A stretch of 64,000 nucleotides of DNA from Petunia secreta (Eukaryota; Streptophyta; Magnoliopsida; Solanales; Solanaceae), in contig JARKIP010000038.1 in assembly GCA_029990175.1 (NCBI GenBank), positions 24,745,501 through 24,809,500 of the forward strand, read 5' to 3'. The notes below the pieces were generated by a model that was given only the letters and a program-made list of their open reading frames with translations, had not been told where the DNA came from and did no database searches. Positions 36,201-49,411 of the stretch are shown piece by piece (the first letter of the stretch is position 1; every line of letters begins with the position of its first letter). A program made the position numbers and the translations under genes.

Positions 36201-39200
36201 TGACCAACTGCGCGGCAAGAAACCTGAAATTTTGAAGTGTATAATATATTGGTTATACAAACATGAGTACTGTGCTGATCTTAGCTCTGAATCACGGCAG
36301 AACATTTCAAATTCCATGCAAGTAATAAATCATATCTACAAGCATCATTCTACCTCAAACCTCCACCTATAGAGTCCAAAGCCCCCAAAAATTTAATCCT
36401 TTCTAATTATTCTTAGATGCTACAAATCAGTAAAACCAAGAGGGCGGCCTTGACATCTTCGGAAATAGTCCATGTAGTGGAAGAGGTAGCTTGAGACACG
36501 TGGAGAGTTAAGCAACAGAAAGCACGTTGATGTCGACGCCTGCTGATTTTAAACATTTTCTTCAAACACATGGATCTAAATGTCCAGAAACCTTTAAAAG
36601 AATGGTGAAGTTCGATTAAGTCCATTGATTGACTCTAACCTCTACTTGATTTGCCAATGGATACACTTGGGCTTACAAAAGTAAGATACATGTCCTGAAA
36701 CACACAATTGTATGATTGTGTGGAAACAACCCTCCTAAGAACTTAGAGCCCGCTTGGGTGAGCTTATTACAAGTAGCTTATGAGCCATAAGTTGCTTATA
36801 AGTCATTTTTGAGAAGTTAGGATAACTTCTCACCTTTGGCTTATTTTAAGCACAAAAGTGCTTACAAGTTCATTGCTTTTTGAGTTACCAAACACTCATT
36901 AAGCACATATGTGCTTTTAAGCTTCTTTTAAGCTTACTCAAACAGGCTCTTAAACTGTTAAAGTGGGAGAGTTTAGTTCATTTGATTATGTCTTGGATAA
37001 CTCTGCTATGTGCTGTTGGCTTTTTCTATACAGGCTAAATACACAAATCTTATTATCACTATGGGAGGCGGTGAGATTCAACCTAAGACCTCGCAAACCC
37101 TAAAAACTTTAAGCACATAATTCAACAAGTATTTGCCATGGACTTCCAACAGCTTATTCCCTAGAGTACATCGGTAACATCAAATTCACATCTTTTCCAG
37201 AAAAATTTGGAGGAAGCAGACTTCAAGTTCATCCAGGACTACTCACAAACCTTAGTATCAGATACATCAAGCATCTCCAGTGATGATCCTGAAAATTTGT
37301 AGAGGGAATTGTCGACAAGCTGAGTTTCCCTTAAACAAAAACTTCTTATTCTATGTGTCTGAGAGATAAGCTCCAAAAGAGAAGTCTCATGGATACCTGC
37401 AAATGAGGAGAGTTTTGAAAATTGAAGTCAAAGAGATCAGAAACCACATGGAAGTTTGAAAAAGTGGATACAATTATGTTCCTGAGTCGTAATCTCTTCC
37501 GACTTAGATTCAGGTAGAAACCAAAACATGAAGCACCCTCAGAGCTAATCCTTGCTTCTGTGAACTCAGAAGTTCTAGCATTTCAAGCTTGTAGTTTTAA
37601 TTTGGAAAAAGCAGTTCTTCTACCCACACTGAACTAAATTTTATCAACAGTCACATTGGAAGACAAAGGACTAACTACCAACCATATTTTCAAATCAAAG
37701 GTGCTATGTACAAACTTTTGTTCTGTTAACAAGCATAAACACGAAGGAGAGGCAGAAATAATCCAGAACATTGCTCACCTTTGCAGCCTCCTATATGCAG
37801 AATTTGAAGATTGTAAGCAAATGAATTGGTGTGATCTTCCATTTTTGTTGCCATATTATCAAATCTGGAGATATCGCGGCAAAGTGACAGAACACAATTG
37901 TGCCCAAATGAAGTATCACAAGCGAAGATTGAATGAAGCTCAACACATTTCAATACTAAAACAGATATGCCAGAATCCGTTACAGAAGTACATGCATTGA
38001 GGTTAATCCAACACAAGGAAGGGCAGCACTCTGCAATATTGTGGAGATCAGTATCTGGAGAATAACAAAGAGAAGCATAGTTAGCTCAATTCAGAGGGCG
38101 TAATATCATTAAGAGCATACATGCCGGATGAATCTCTGATAAAGATAACAGCTCGAGAAAAATACAGATGAGATTCCCAAATTATATGCATGAGAACATG
38201 GAAGTGGTGTCACTTACAAAACACAACATAATTTCTAAAACCAGTATTTGACATTTACATAGCTAGAGTTTTGGATAAAGCAAAGAAACCACACAAAACA
38301 AATCAATCCTTAGCGTAGCAGCAGTGGTAGTTATGTTCCCTACTGTTCTTTTCTTTTAGTCTTTTTGGCTGTTTCAATGGGATAGATTGAAAGATTTTGA
38401 TGGCTGGAACTTCGCCAATAAAGAGGACAATGCTTTTTACAGTGGTCTTCACTCTTCCCCTTTCCCTTCAAGATATTAGCATTCTAAAATATCAAATATA
38501 TGTATGGGGCTTCCTCCCTAAGCATCCAATTCAGAACCCAAAAATGCTTTAGCCTTTAAGCCTCACACTTTTCACTGAGTCGTACAACAGGAAGAATAAT
38601 TGTCTCTTTGAAGCTTTTCATTTTTAAGGATTAGAGACTGACAAATGATTTCTTGGAAAGAAGAGTTTCTTTTTCTTTGGTCAGTGGAAAGAGTGTGAGC
38701 TAGGATTGCTGGACTAAAAATATCATACCGTAGATATCTGTCCGACCCTCCAATATGAGTTTTGTAATATTTGAGAGCTGCCTAGAAAAGTGAAATGCGG
38801 GTACTGCTGGACATGTCTCGTCATTGAAAGATGTTGATCTCTGCGGTGCTACAGTAGGGAATGAAGATATAACTGACACCTTTGCTGGTATTACAGGAGT
38901 GCTGTCCACTGTTAGATCGACGTCTGAGAGTAGTTGGAATCTCTGTAACAATTGGCACAACTTCATTGTCCTGAAGTTCAAAATATAAGCTGCTTTCAAT
39001 GTTGATAGGGATGGAAATGACTTGGAAAACCACTCGATGGCAGCTTCAAAATGTAGCATAGGACAATTTGAAACATCCACCACCTGCACTGCTTCAAAAG
39101 TCAAAACAGGGAAAATTTCCCATGGTATCTGAGATACATCGATATTAGGGCGCTCAAGTTTGAGTGAAAGCTGATTAAGCTTCTTTGTCAGCAGTGTGTC

Positions 39201-42200
39201 CACACTGTAGGAAGAAGGAAGTACGGACAGGAGAAGAAGAGGCAGACTAATTTGTGGGCAGCCGGAAAGGTCCAATTTCTACAGAGGATATTCAGAAAAA
39301 AAAAATGTTGGTAAATATTAACATAATGAAATTTCACAGCTACATTTCCAGTAAAAGAGGAAAACCAAAAATAAAAAAAGGATTTCTTCACTTTGACACT
39401 ATAATATTTTATAATCAAGCGAACAAGCCTACTCTCGATGATGTTGAATGTGCTGATCATTTAGTTTCCACTTTCCAACAAGTGTTTAAAAAAAAGAGAA
39501 CGTTACATTTAGAATTCCTGCCCAAAGTGCTAGAAAGTTCAAACATAGAATGAAGTGGGAACTACAAGCAGAATCATTTCTTCACATCATTTGAAACTAT
39601 CAGCAGAATAGTAGAATAACTCCATCCATTGAGTGAAGACACAGTGGCAATTTATATTAAGCTATCATAATTAAAAGAACTCTACTTCTCAATATAAAAA
39701 GATGTATAGGTCTATAATAAGCTATCACTCCTTTTTTTCTATTTTTCTTTTTCCTTCTATTTCTCATGTGAAATGACTCTCATAATTAAGTAGTCAGACT
39801 AGCGACTTTATTCCCAAGATCTCAAACTATATAGAACCTTTGATTAGTCAATCAATCAAAATGGAAAAAGAACAAAGTCATGACATGTTACACTGACTAT
39901 ATTTCTCAGTCATCTAAAAAAGCTAAAACCCACAAAAACTGAAAGGATGCTGCTAAAATGAACCTTAGTATATTCAGTCAGGCGGATTCTGAGCTGACTA
40001 AAGTCACCACCTCCAAGAATGTTTGTTAAGCTATAGGAAGGAGAGCTAGCTAAACTAAGGATAGCATCCACACTTCTTTCTGCAAACTTCGAGAAGAAGC
40101 AGCATCTTCGTTTCCCTAAAATGAGAACCACAAAAACAGAAATAATCAGAAGATACCTAAATAAAACTCGAGAGTTCGTGAAAGTAACGACTCAAAGGAC
40201 TGCTCATACCAGCAGCAAATGACAATGGCAAGAGGCTAGTGCGGATCTGTTGAAGAACACAATAAGGTCACACCAATAACTATGTCAGTGTATTCAAGAA
40301 TAATTCAAATGCATATGTAGCAGATATATCTGTAGGCCTTCAGCTTGTAGCTTTTATATGTGTGATTTTTTCAAGCAGTAGTGGTGGAAATGTCTTTAAC
40401 ATAAAAGCGACTCAGCTGCTTGTGAGTTTCGTTTCACATTGAGACCTTACATATACAATATCTCTGTTAATTATCAAACAGAACCACTTTATCAACTGGA
40501 CGACTAGGACTGTGATCAATGCACCTGTACTATTATTACATATATCAGATATGCAAAGAAAACTAAACAAGTGAACCTAGCTGCTCCATATTCTTTTCTC
40601 TAAGGAAATCATGTGAGAGGTTCTAAATCTATTCACTAGGCATGTCATCAACTATGATAAGAGTCACGCATATGAGATGTCACAAAACAACAGAAACAAG
40701 GAGGAAAACACAATTTTTTTTTTTTTTGTTAAAAGGGAAAAGAATATCCACTTCCGGATTCTTATATTACACAAGTCCATATCAGCAGTGAATCAGCATT
40801 ACTAATCTCATTAAGAAGGCTAGATTATTCTTTCACGCATGGTAAACCCGATATGCTAATGCGGTCTCACTTTAGCTTGTAGCTGTGCATATTAGTTGCA
40901 GTTTTCTTCAATTCTGAAAGAACACCATATCACAAGAAGTTTTCAACCCCTCGCCTCCTTCCTCCCCTAAGTCTCTCTCTTACACACACAGAGACGGATG
41001 AAATTCAATTGGAAAGATCGTGTGATTGAACTTAATCTTTTCAGCATCTTATACCTCTGTTAAAATTTCAAGGCGAGCATCACTGGTGGAACTTGAAAGA
41101 TCAGAAGCAATGATGCTAGTGGCAAGCCATACTAGAATAGCATCACAAAGATGCTTCTCACTGTGAAAAAACACTATGTAATCAGTACTGCAGTTGAAAT
41201 GAGACATTGCCTCAGACAATCCTTAATGTTAACATAGAAAGAGAGTACCAACCTATCGACTGTCAAACAAGGATGCTTTACACAGGAGAGCAACAATTCA
41301 TAAGGAACACTGTGAAAAGAGTCACAGGACGCCATCCATATCTGCAGTAAGAAAGAAAATTACATCTGCAACAGTTGATAGAACTTGAAAAAATCCTGTG
41401 AAGCAACATGCCAGTTTATAATTCAAAATAATTAAATAGGACTAATATGAAGGTCAATATATTTTAACTGGCTTATTTGGTAAATCACTGCAAAAGCTCT
41501 TCGACTTGTTTGGTAGTTAGAAATGGTCCTGTTTATCTTTCAAAGTAAAACATTTTTATTGTTTCAGCAGAACTGACATCAAAAACACATATAGAGCTAC
41601 TAAAACAGACAGCTCCTGCAAACTGTGATTTGTCTCCTAACAAAAATTTATGGAGCTACTAAAATCCAAAAAAGTCAACATTATTTCCATAACAGAGTCT
41701 ATCTTCATTAAATCTCTAGCTTTCAAGAAATTACTAGGAGTTAAGATCCCACGAAAACAGCATTTGTTTGAATAATATACTTTTCATAAAGTAACAAAAC
41801 ATCATTCCTCGCCTGGCTACAATATACTTTTAAAAAAAAAAAAAAAACATGAACAGAGTTTCTTCTATCATCAAAGACACCGCGAGATAGATAAATCTGT
41901 TCAAGTTACTATGCCGACAATTTTTCTTTGTAACAACACCCTTAGATTCATTTCCTACTGATTGGCTAATGCTAACCACATGGCACACCAGCATTTCCGG
42001 AGAACTTGTGAAAAATCGAGAACACCATAGACCTGATCGTTGAAAGAAGTAAAAGTAATCCAACTAAACAGCACAATTGCTGCCAAAATCTTTGATAAAC
42101 TTGTCTTCACGGAAGTTACCAATAGAAAAGAGAGAAGAAAGAAGCATGAAGGAAATGGAAAAGATAATACTTGGATCGGGGAGAAGAAAAATGAAGCTGG

Positions 42201-45191
42201 AGAAGTAGAGAAATCAAGGAAGAGCAGAGATGGACAAAGAAACATAGAAGGATATGCAGATATGATTAAATAGACCAACCCTACAAAAGCATGCTATGTG
42301 CATATGCATTATAATCAAACCAATCAATTCAAGAAAACAATAATAGAAAATACAGGGACCGGGACGAAGTACAATTTAAGCACTTACAAAGTTTCTCGCC
42401 AGATAATCAGTCAGTTGTGGAATAAAATCAATTGCTGCATGATATCCCATGTTAATCTATAAGAGACAACCCAAGGTATACATTAAAAATGTAATATGAC
42501 GAGCAATAAGCTGTGATTATCATTTCTCCAGTAACCATAAATCAAAGACATTCTTACCATTCTCTCTAGCATACTCCCAGATATGGACCAAATCTTCCAA
42601 ATGCAATTGAGGAGGCCGAATCTTGCCTTCTGATGTTACATAGTTCAGCCAACTTCGACAAACCAAAAGAAGCGTTTCCACTCCAAAAAATAATGCAGCC
42701 TGACAGAATAAATATGCAGGATCACAGATATACTCACATACCAAAAAACTGTCCATAACCAGATAGTGGAAATTGTTGGACAAACAACAATAGACTGCAT
42801 CTGATCATTGGTCAGAGGTTTGCAAAACAACTAGCAAGTCAGAAGAGACCTTCAGGATGTGGTAAAACTCAAAAGAGAGAAAAATGGACATCTTCCCAAC
42901 GTAAAATAGAGAAGATTCAACTTTGTATCCTCCTTTCTACCCTCTTCCCAGGAAGAGAAAGGGAAACGAAAATCTAGATTCAGATTAATTTTTAATGAGA
43001 AGAAATATTTTATCGGCACGATGTCCTTAATTGACAATATCTGAACACATAAAAGAGTGAATCCTATAAACAAGACATGTTTGTGACTGCTTTGGAGGTC
43101 AGTCAATGTTATCCAAGAAACCAATCCTTCTGAATTACAACACTGTGATGCAAAGACGAACCTTTCCCAAATTAAAGAAGGAGCATGCTTTCGAAGAACT
43201 ATCTGAAGATAAAGTTGGTTTCTGTTAGGGTGCAACTAATGAAGCTTGTTTGACTCATTAAAATCAGCAAACAGGCTTTAGCATTTAGAGCTGGGTGCTA
43301 TATGCGTGAAAAGGGGGTTGAAGATATAATTCACCACTTGTTACACTGTTAGGTAGCTAGACAGATTTGGAGTATGTACTTAAACCAGTATGGCCTGTGT
43401 AGGAGATGCATATGCTTTTGAGCTGGACAAGAAGAAAGTTAAGGAAGGAAAAAAAACACGGAAGGCTTTGATTTACCATTCCTGCTTGCATTTTTTGGGT
43501 AATTTAGTTGGAGTAAAATCAGAGATGTCCCAATACAAGACCATACCTATTCACAGGCTTAGTTACAAATATCTGTAATTTATGGAATTGTGGTATTTCA
43601 CACTGAATGAATACAATTTAGACCCTCTATTAGACATACTCAGTTCCCTACATTTACAATGAAAGACTGGGTTTGGTAATGATACTCATCCAATACCTCC
43701 TTGGTGCTGTTTCCATCGATTAAAATAATTACATTTAACCCAAAACGAGACATGTTGAGCTCTTATGAATGCAATGCAAGACTACTCGCTCAGTCAGCGG
43801 CAGCGCTATAAAGTAGTAAAATACTCTCACAAGTTTATAAGTGAAAATACACTCAGGAATAACAGTGAAACCTCTTCAGGAGACAGGGGTGGAGCCAAGT
43901 TCAACAAAGGGATTGAAAAATTACATTGCGCAAATAGAGCAAACACGACTTTCTTGTGGTATACTTAAACTTTTGAATCCCCTCTACACTAATCAAAGTT
44001 CTAGTAAAGTGGTAAAGGGGGTTCAAAAATTGTTTTAAATCGTTAGTTCATATCTCATGTATGATATTCCTAATATTATTTTGAATTGCCTTGTATAATT
44101 TACTGCTCCGCCCCTGTCAGCAGATAAAAAGATTTGTTGACACATTCATTGACGAAAATTATATCTGTAAGAGGAATTCTTACCTCGTATAAAGGAAGGA
44201 ATTTTTCTGAAGTAAGGTCCAATGAACATCCAAAGATAAATCTCAACATACTCAATAGCGACTCCATGTCCCAATGAATCGATATAGTGTCAAAGCAAGA
44301 TTCACTGAAACAGTCAAACCATCCATTAAAAAAAAGGTAAAGTAATCTCTCAAAATAAAGTAATTACATCATAATACAGTCCAAGTCTTCATATTATATC
44401 TTGTAACATTCCAATATAATATTCTACCTACACTGTATATTTATTACTTATGTCATTCCATTTTATATAACACTCCTTCCTTTTCAGTAATCAGTACGCC
44501 CCAATAAAATTTTAGTTATCAATTGGAGCACTTCTATTCAAACACGTAACTGATTATTCATAAAATCAGCTTCACATTCCAGCATAAGATTCTACCTGTA
44601 TTGTACATATTATCTACTCCACTCCATTTTATATGCCTCTCTTTCCTTTTCAGTACGTCCCAATAAAAAGTTTAATAATCAATTGCAGCACTTCTATTCA
44701 AACACGTAACTACTTATTCACAAAATCAGCTACACACCTAAATTAATTATCAGCTACTTTTAATCAGCTAAAACAAACGAGCTCTTAATTGCGTACAAAT
44801 TTTCCGACTATACTCGAATCACTATGCAAGCAAAAATATTACTACAAATATAAAGCTTCAATGAAAATTGAAAAATAATACCTAAAGCTTCCACATAATA
44901 GTCCGTGAAAATACGAAGACTGTTGAATGAGCCTGCAAATTCAAAAAATCAAGCAAAAATTAAACATTTTATTTACACATGTTAAAGGTAAAAGGGTAAG
45001 CAAATAAATAAAAAGGTAATTTACGTCTGGCGATTAGCTTTAATTTGAATAATTGGGTAATGAACAAGTGAAGTTAAGTCCCATTGACTGATTTCAATTG
45101 TTGAAATGATAATTTGTTCATTATTTTCATCTAATTTGGGGCTGTTTGGGTCGATACAATTGAGAATTACTGTATCGTCGTTGGATTCCAT
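30218..45191 (-). CDS. FBL11: BTB/POZ and leucine-rich-repeat protein, FBL11 type
   Basis: Minus-strand gene of 19 coding exons, in transcript order: 45191-45025, 44932-44882, 44304-44184, 42699-42558, 42434-42388, 41341-41253, 41160-41055, 40246-40210, 40115-39964, 39278-38729, 38054-37779, 37396-37251, 36223-35876, 34715-34472, 32240-32185, 31252-31172, 30857-30813, 30733-30665, 30343-30218. They sum to 2853 nt (950 aa) with consistent phase; the Arabidopsis homologue is of similar length as I recall it. Start is MESNDDTVIL. A BTB fold covers about residues 50-140 (LIQQSSYFHGLLCGSFSES), then a BACK-like region (MASCDSFHSVPYELLLSCVK), then LRRs from about 300 (KLDLSGCPQISLPLLLL, NLTELSLVGCRRLNS, VTAKGVTSLMNCQALEDLLL). 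BTB proteins often link substrates to CUL3 ubiquitin ligases; the target here is unknown. Acceptors of exon 5 (alternative choices hit a stop) and the last exons are the least certain. Introns 3, 12 and 14 hold transposons. Confidence 0.94.
32405..33185 (+). pseudogene. RTE-type reverse transcriptase relic split by a LINE insertion
   Basis: Frame fragments QCGFTPGKSIMEKLM, FINLEKMYDKM and, after the insertion at 32663-33020, LFAF and MDELT-like text follow the RTE reverse-transcriptase order (motif 'FIDLEKAYDKV', then 'LHQGS..S..LFALVMDELT'). Many stops are present. It lies antisense in FBL11 intron 14. Confidence 0.7.
32663..33020 (-). mobile_element. 5'-truncated L1-type LINE fragment inside the RTE relic
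   Basis: On the minus strand it encodes the end of a LINE ORF2 region (SWEERNMRAFEGIE, SLWFLVSFGVP) and then a short 3' UTR. That 3' UTR is shared with the fragment at 14046-14247. It interrupts the RTE reverse-transcriptase relic, so it came later. No target duplication was found. Confidence 0.7.
33294..33491 (+). mobile_element. Full-length-looking tRNA-derived SINE with target duplication
   Basis: It starts at ggggctcccagggc, has the A-box-like TTGGTCTAGTAGAAAGAGC, and ends 'agatttctcggttatcag' plus A7. The flanks atagaatatatgca (33280-33293) and atagaatataagca (33492-33505) match at 13 of 14. It fits a SolS-type family. It sits antisense in FBL11 intron 14. Confidence 0.82.
33920..34345 (+). 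mobile_element. RTE 3'-region relics
   Basis: 'cacttgagatggggtctggtcatgt' resembles the RTE C-terminal 'LRWFGHV' region. Two degenerate copies of 'aattagttgggattgagg' and 'tagcttaggattgaggcatagttgttg' follow (near 34140 and 34300). The pieces are too decayed to delimit. Confidence 0.4.
36746..36949. mobile_element. Tourist-like MITE (204 bp), FBL11 intron 12
   Basis: Terminal inverted repeats gagcccgcttgggtgagctt and the complement of aagcttactcaaacaggctc are flanked by TTA on both sides (36743-36745 and 36950-36952). The TTA/TAA target duplication points to PIF/Harbinger. No coding sequence. Confidence 0.8.
43250..43390 (+). pseudogene. LINE zinc-finger (zf-RVT-like) relic
   Basis: One frame gives CYMREKGVEDIIHHLLHC, a stop, then VARQIWSMYL. 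This is the C..C...E...H...C pattern found after plant LINE reverse transcriptases. It lies in FBL11 intron 3 on the antisense strand and is isolated. Confidence 0.6.
43884..44116. mobile_element. hAT-like MITE (233 bp), FBL11 intron 3
   Basis: Inverted ends caggggtggagccaag and the complement of ctgctccgcccctg are flanked by tcaggaga (43876-43883) and tcagcaga (44117-44124), an 8-bp duplication with one mismatch. The 8-bp size and CAGGGG termini fit the hAT superfamily. Confidence 0.75.
44408..44737. repeat. Two-copy tandem repeat, period about 168 bp (FBL11 intron 2)
   Basis: Unit 1 is 44408-44575 and unit 2 is 44576-44737. Shared blocks include 'cagcacttctattcaaacacgtaact' (one difference) and 'ccttttcagta'. 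It lies in intron 2, less than 0.8 kb from the start codon. Confidence 0.88.
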
Positions 45192-45342
45192 ACTGCCAAA
45201 TGTTTTTTTGTTTAGATTATAAGGAGAACTGGTGCTCAAATGCAAAAAGTATCTTGCAGCTGCTATTTTTTGTGTTTTTTTTTTTCCCAAAAGAAGCAAG
45301 CAGCTTAATTAATATTTGTATCCTAATTGAGCACATCATGAA

Positions 45343-45828
45343 TTAAAGATGGAGATGCGCGATCCACTCCATATCATCAAACATAGAACCACCTGCAGCC
45401 CTAGCTAACACGTGGGCACACTGATTCACGGACCGTTTAACAAAAGACAAGGATATAGATGTAAAGTCACACATGAGTGCTTTACAATCTAGCACAATAA
45501 TGTCAAAGTATGAATTGTCGCTCTCAGATTTATCCAATGCTTGTTTGCCCATCAAACAATCCATTTCAATAACAATTGGGGATGTCTGATAGTAGTTCTT
45601 TAACCAATTTAATGCTTCCCGGACTGTAAGAATTTCCGCCATTAGCGCTTCAGATGTAGCCTCTAATGGCGAGCAAACTCCTCTAATAAAATTTCCATGA
45701 GTATCCCGGATTAGCATACCAACCCCTGCTCTTCCAGTGTGAATATCATAAGATGCATCAATATTGCATTTCAGAGTACCCGGATCTGGAGGAAACCACT
45801 TAACGTAAAAATCTAGTTCATGTATCAA
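45343..45828 (-). pseudogene. LINE RNase H domain
   Basis: 161 codons with the plant-type RNase H core: LKCNIDASYDIHTGRAGVGM, then VIEMDCLMGKQAL, then VNQCAHVLARAAGG. It is the last domain of the LINE ORF2. This part is open from the Met to a stop, although the rest of the ORF is broken. Confidence 0.88.
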
Positions 45829-46068
45829 ATAAGAATCACCATTAATACGTGATGCTTTCCATTCTTGCTAGAATTGACTGGCTCTATGTATAACAGTGTT
45901 TGGTCGCGTCTTTTTTCCATTCCAGATTAAGTTGTTGCGAGCATTCCATATCTCCCAGAGGAGCATAATAGTCTCATGAAGTTGATCACGCGTCATAGTT
46001 TGTACCAATGATATAAATCACTCTAGTAACGAGCTCCCCATCGTCCGCCACCCCAAAGAAGATTTAAG

Positions 46069-46266
46069 TCATACCTGTTTTGCTGCATCACATTGTACTA
46101 GGCAATGAAATGTGGTTTCGGCTTCTTGAAGACACGGAGGACACGCATTTTGTTTAATGACCTTTCGAGTAAGCAAATTATCCCCTATTGGTAGTACTCC
46201 TTTCAACGCTCGCCAAGCAAATTTAGGACTTTTGGTAGCATTTTTGACTTCCAAATTTTCTTCCAA
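46069..46266 (-). pseudogene. LINE zf-RVT domain
   Basis: KFAWRALKGVLPIGDNLLTR then CPPCLQEAETTFHCLVQC matches the zinc-finger region after plant LINE reverse transcriptase. The frame is separated by stops from both neighbours. Confidence 0.82.
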
Positions 46267-47027
46267 ATATTGTCATCCTGATTAGGATCCTCATCCTTTT
46301 GTAGCATCAAATACCTACTCTTAACCGTGTACTTCCCTTGTTTATCTAACCTCCACATCTAACGATCATCATAGAATGTAAATCCCAAGGGAATAGATTT
46401 AACACAATTTACCTCTTCTATAGTAAAGAGAGTTTCCAAGAGGTGTAGTTTTATCACTATTTATCAAATCCGCCACATAAAGATCCAGAGACTCATCAGT
46501 TGGAGCACTATGGATAAACATAGATTGGCATGTTAGTAGCCATGGGTTGTTGTACATCCGTGTACTTAGTCCATTCCTAATTCTCTTAACACAACCCTTT
46601 TGGAGAAGGTATTTCGCCGCACAAAGTGATCGCCAAATAAAGCTAGGATTTGATCCCTCAACTGCACTAATGAGTCGGAGTTGCGATAGTATTTAGCACC
46701 AAGAAGTCGAGTTACAAAAGCATTTGGCCGAGTCAAAATCGTCCAGCCTGTCTTGGCTAATAGTGGTGTGTTTGTATGTTGGAGTCTTCGGAAGCCCATA
46801 CCACCGTCACTTTTATATTTGCTAAGCCGCTCCCATAAAATTCATTTAATTCCGGATCCCTCACTACCTCCATTGCGCTACCAAAAATCATTCATAGCTC
46901 GTTCAATAACAACAGATATGTCTACAGGCAATGCAAAAAAGGATATAAGACAATTTGGTATTGCCTGTACCACCGTCTTCAAAATAATCTCCTTCCCTGC
47001 TCTTGATAGGACTGATCTTTTCCAACT

Positions 47028-47640
47028 CTAAAGCTTTGATCGTACTTTATCCACTATATAACTGAAGACCTCCTTCTTGCTACGACCCACAATAGCTGGC
47101 AGCTCAAGATATTGTCCTGGATGATCAACTATCGATACATTTAAAACAACAACAATTGAATTTCTTGTTGCTTCATTAGTGTTTTTGCTAAAAAATATTT
47201 CCGATTTATGAAAATTCACATATTGGCCTGACGCTTGCTGATAGATCATAAGGCAATTTTTAATGGTACTTACTTCACAATCATTTGCCTTGAAGAAAAA
47301 GTGAGTCATCTACAAAGAAGAGATGTGAGATAGGGAGAGCATGCAGTGTAATCTTGACGTCATGTAAGCTACTACGTTGTGTATGAAATCTCAAGAGTGC
47401 CAAGAGACCTTCTGCCACAATGATGAACAAATATGGTGATAATGGATCACCTTGGCATAAACCTCTTGATGGGATAATGTTTCCAAATTCCTTACCTGAA
47501 TGAGATATTTTATATGAAACCGTAGTAACCATTCTCATGACTTTCAAGACCCACTCCATAGAAAAACCAAGCTTGAGCATAATGTTCTTTGAGTAATCCC
47601 ACTCTACTCTATCATAAGCCTTGCTCATGTCAGTTTTCAA
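47028..47640 (-). pseudogene. LINE reverse transcriptase fragments
   Basis: The first frame (47281-47640) carries KTDMSKAYDRVEWDY, GLCQGDPLSPYLFIIVAEGL and FVDDSLFL (normally F-A-D-D; here Val replaces Ala). The frame then shifts to 47028-47309 (SGQYVNFHKSEIFFS). Upstream parts of the domain lie in broken frames to about 48240. Confidence 0.88.
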
Positions 47641-48692
47641 AGCTGTAAATCCTTATTTTTCTTGTGTTTTCCGCTTTAAGTAGTGATTTATCTCAAATGA
47701 AATCATGGAATTATCAATAATAAATATACCTGGAATAAATGCACTTTGAGCCTCACAGATAATATCGTTTAGATAATGCTTCATCCGATTTGCCATCACT
47801 TTACAAACAGTATCGGTCAATCACATTGCACAGAGATATAGGCCTAAGATCAGACACTGCTTCAGGTTGCTTCTTTTTTGGGATTAAAACAATTTTTGTG
47901 TTGTTTTGGCCAGGTATGTTGCCATTACCATTTACACACTGTAAAATTACGTCTGAAACATCTTTCCCCACTACCGATTAGAAACTTCGATAAAAGCCTG
48001 GATTTAGGCCATCAGGTCATGGGGCCTTGTCTGGGTGCATAGAGAAAACTACTTCCTTCGCTTCATCAGATGTAAAATTTCTGCTGAGAGATAAATTATA
48101 CTCTGTCGTCACCTTACTCTCGATCAAGTCAAGAATTGCGTAGTAGCCCTTTATTCAGAAGTGAACAAAGTGTCATAAAAATCTGTGATCACATCTTGTA
48201 AGCCATTAATCCACGCCACTGTCCCAACCCATCTTTCAATTGTATGAATGTATTTTTCTTTCGCCTATTTGAGGCCATAATATGGAAGAATCTTGTGTTG
48301 ATATCACCTTCTCTCAACCAATGTTGTTTAGCTTGCTACTTTCAGTAGACATTTTGTTGTTCAAGTGCATGTATGTAAGCCTCCTTAGCTGAATTAAATA
48401 GCTGCATATGGTATGGTTGTGAGTTATTTCTATATCTTGTCATCTGTGCTTTGGCTTGCTTTAACTTGACCTTAAACTGTTGTCTTTTATTCTTTCCCCA
48501 TTCAAGAGGATAGTCACCACAACTTTTTATCATTTTGTCAATGGAGACCTTTCCCATGTTCCCACGCTGTTTGGACTGCTTACTTAATATCAATCTATCT
48601 CATTCATGAGTTTTCCAAACAAAAAGGTTTTGCAGCATAACAGATCACATTTATGTCTAATGTTAAAAAGATACATGCATGATCACTTGTTG

Positions 48693-49411
48693 CTAATCCA
48701 ATATGGAACACTTTGGCATTTGGAAAGTTTTTTTGCCAATATCTTGTTGCCATAGCACGATATAGCCTCTATCTAACCCAGTTTCGAGTGTTTCTACATC
48801 TTTTCCACGTAAAGCGATTACCGACAGAACAAGGTCAAAAAGTTTACAAAAACTTACTGCCGCCCTGAAACCATTTATCCTCCATTCTGGTTGTTGTATC
48901 CGACCAAGTTTGTCCCCGTAGTCAAGTATATCATTAAAATCACAATCGATACACCATAGGAGAGTGGATTTGTCTTTTAGAGACTTCAATAAATTCCGTG
49001 ATGCACGTCTTTCGTGTGATCCTGGGCAACCATAAAATCCGGTAAAACGAAACGGAGGAATACCAGGAATATGAACTTCTACATCAATGAGTTGCTTGTG
49101 GTAAGTAATAAGAGAGCAATAGTTTTTTCCTTCCATAAGAGTGTTAGTCCCTCACTAGATCCTACTGGATCCACAGCAAAAAGTCCTTTATAATTTAGTT
49201 GAGCTCGAATTTGATCTAAAGTGGCCAAACCTATCTTCGTCTCTTGGAGGAAAATGATAGTGGGCTGCTTTGAAGAAACCATGTCCTTCAGTTCCTGAAT
49301 TGTCTGTGGGTTCCCAAGCCCACGACAATTCCAGCATAACGAACTCATTGAGTCTGGCGGGCCTGTGAAACAAACCCGCCACCAGCAAGTTTTTTGGACC
49401 ATCTTCAACAC
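48693..49411 (-). pseudogene. LINE apurinic-type endonuclease fragments
   Basis: CWNCRGLGNPQTIQELKDM and IIFLQETKIG mark the start of the endonuclease. After a frame change, FTGFYGCPGSHERRASRNLL and LLWCIDCDFNDILDYGDKLG (normally with G-D-F-N) continue it. At least one frameshift near 49080-49140 separates the halves. Confidence 0.88.

Noticed and set aside
42429..42456. Alternative acceptor (ttatag at about 42455) for FBL11 exon 5
   Set aside because: In the required phase it gives GAT TAA, an immediate stop; the acceptor ending before 42434 keeps the frame.
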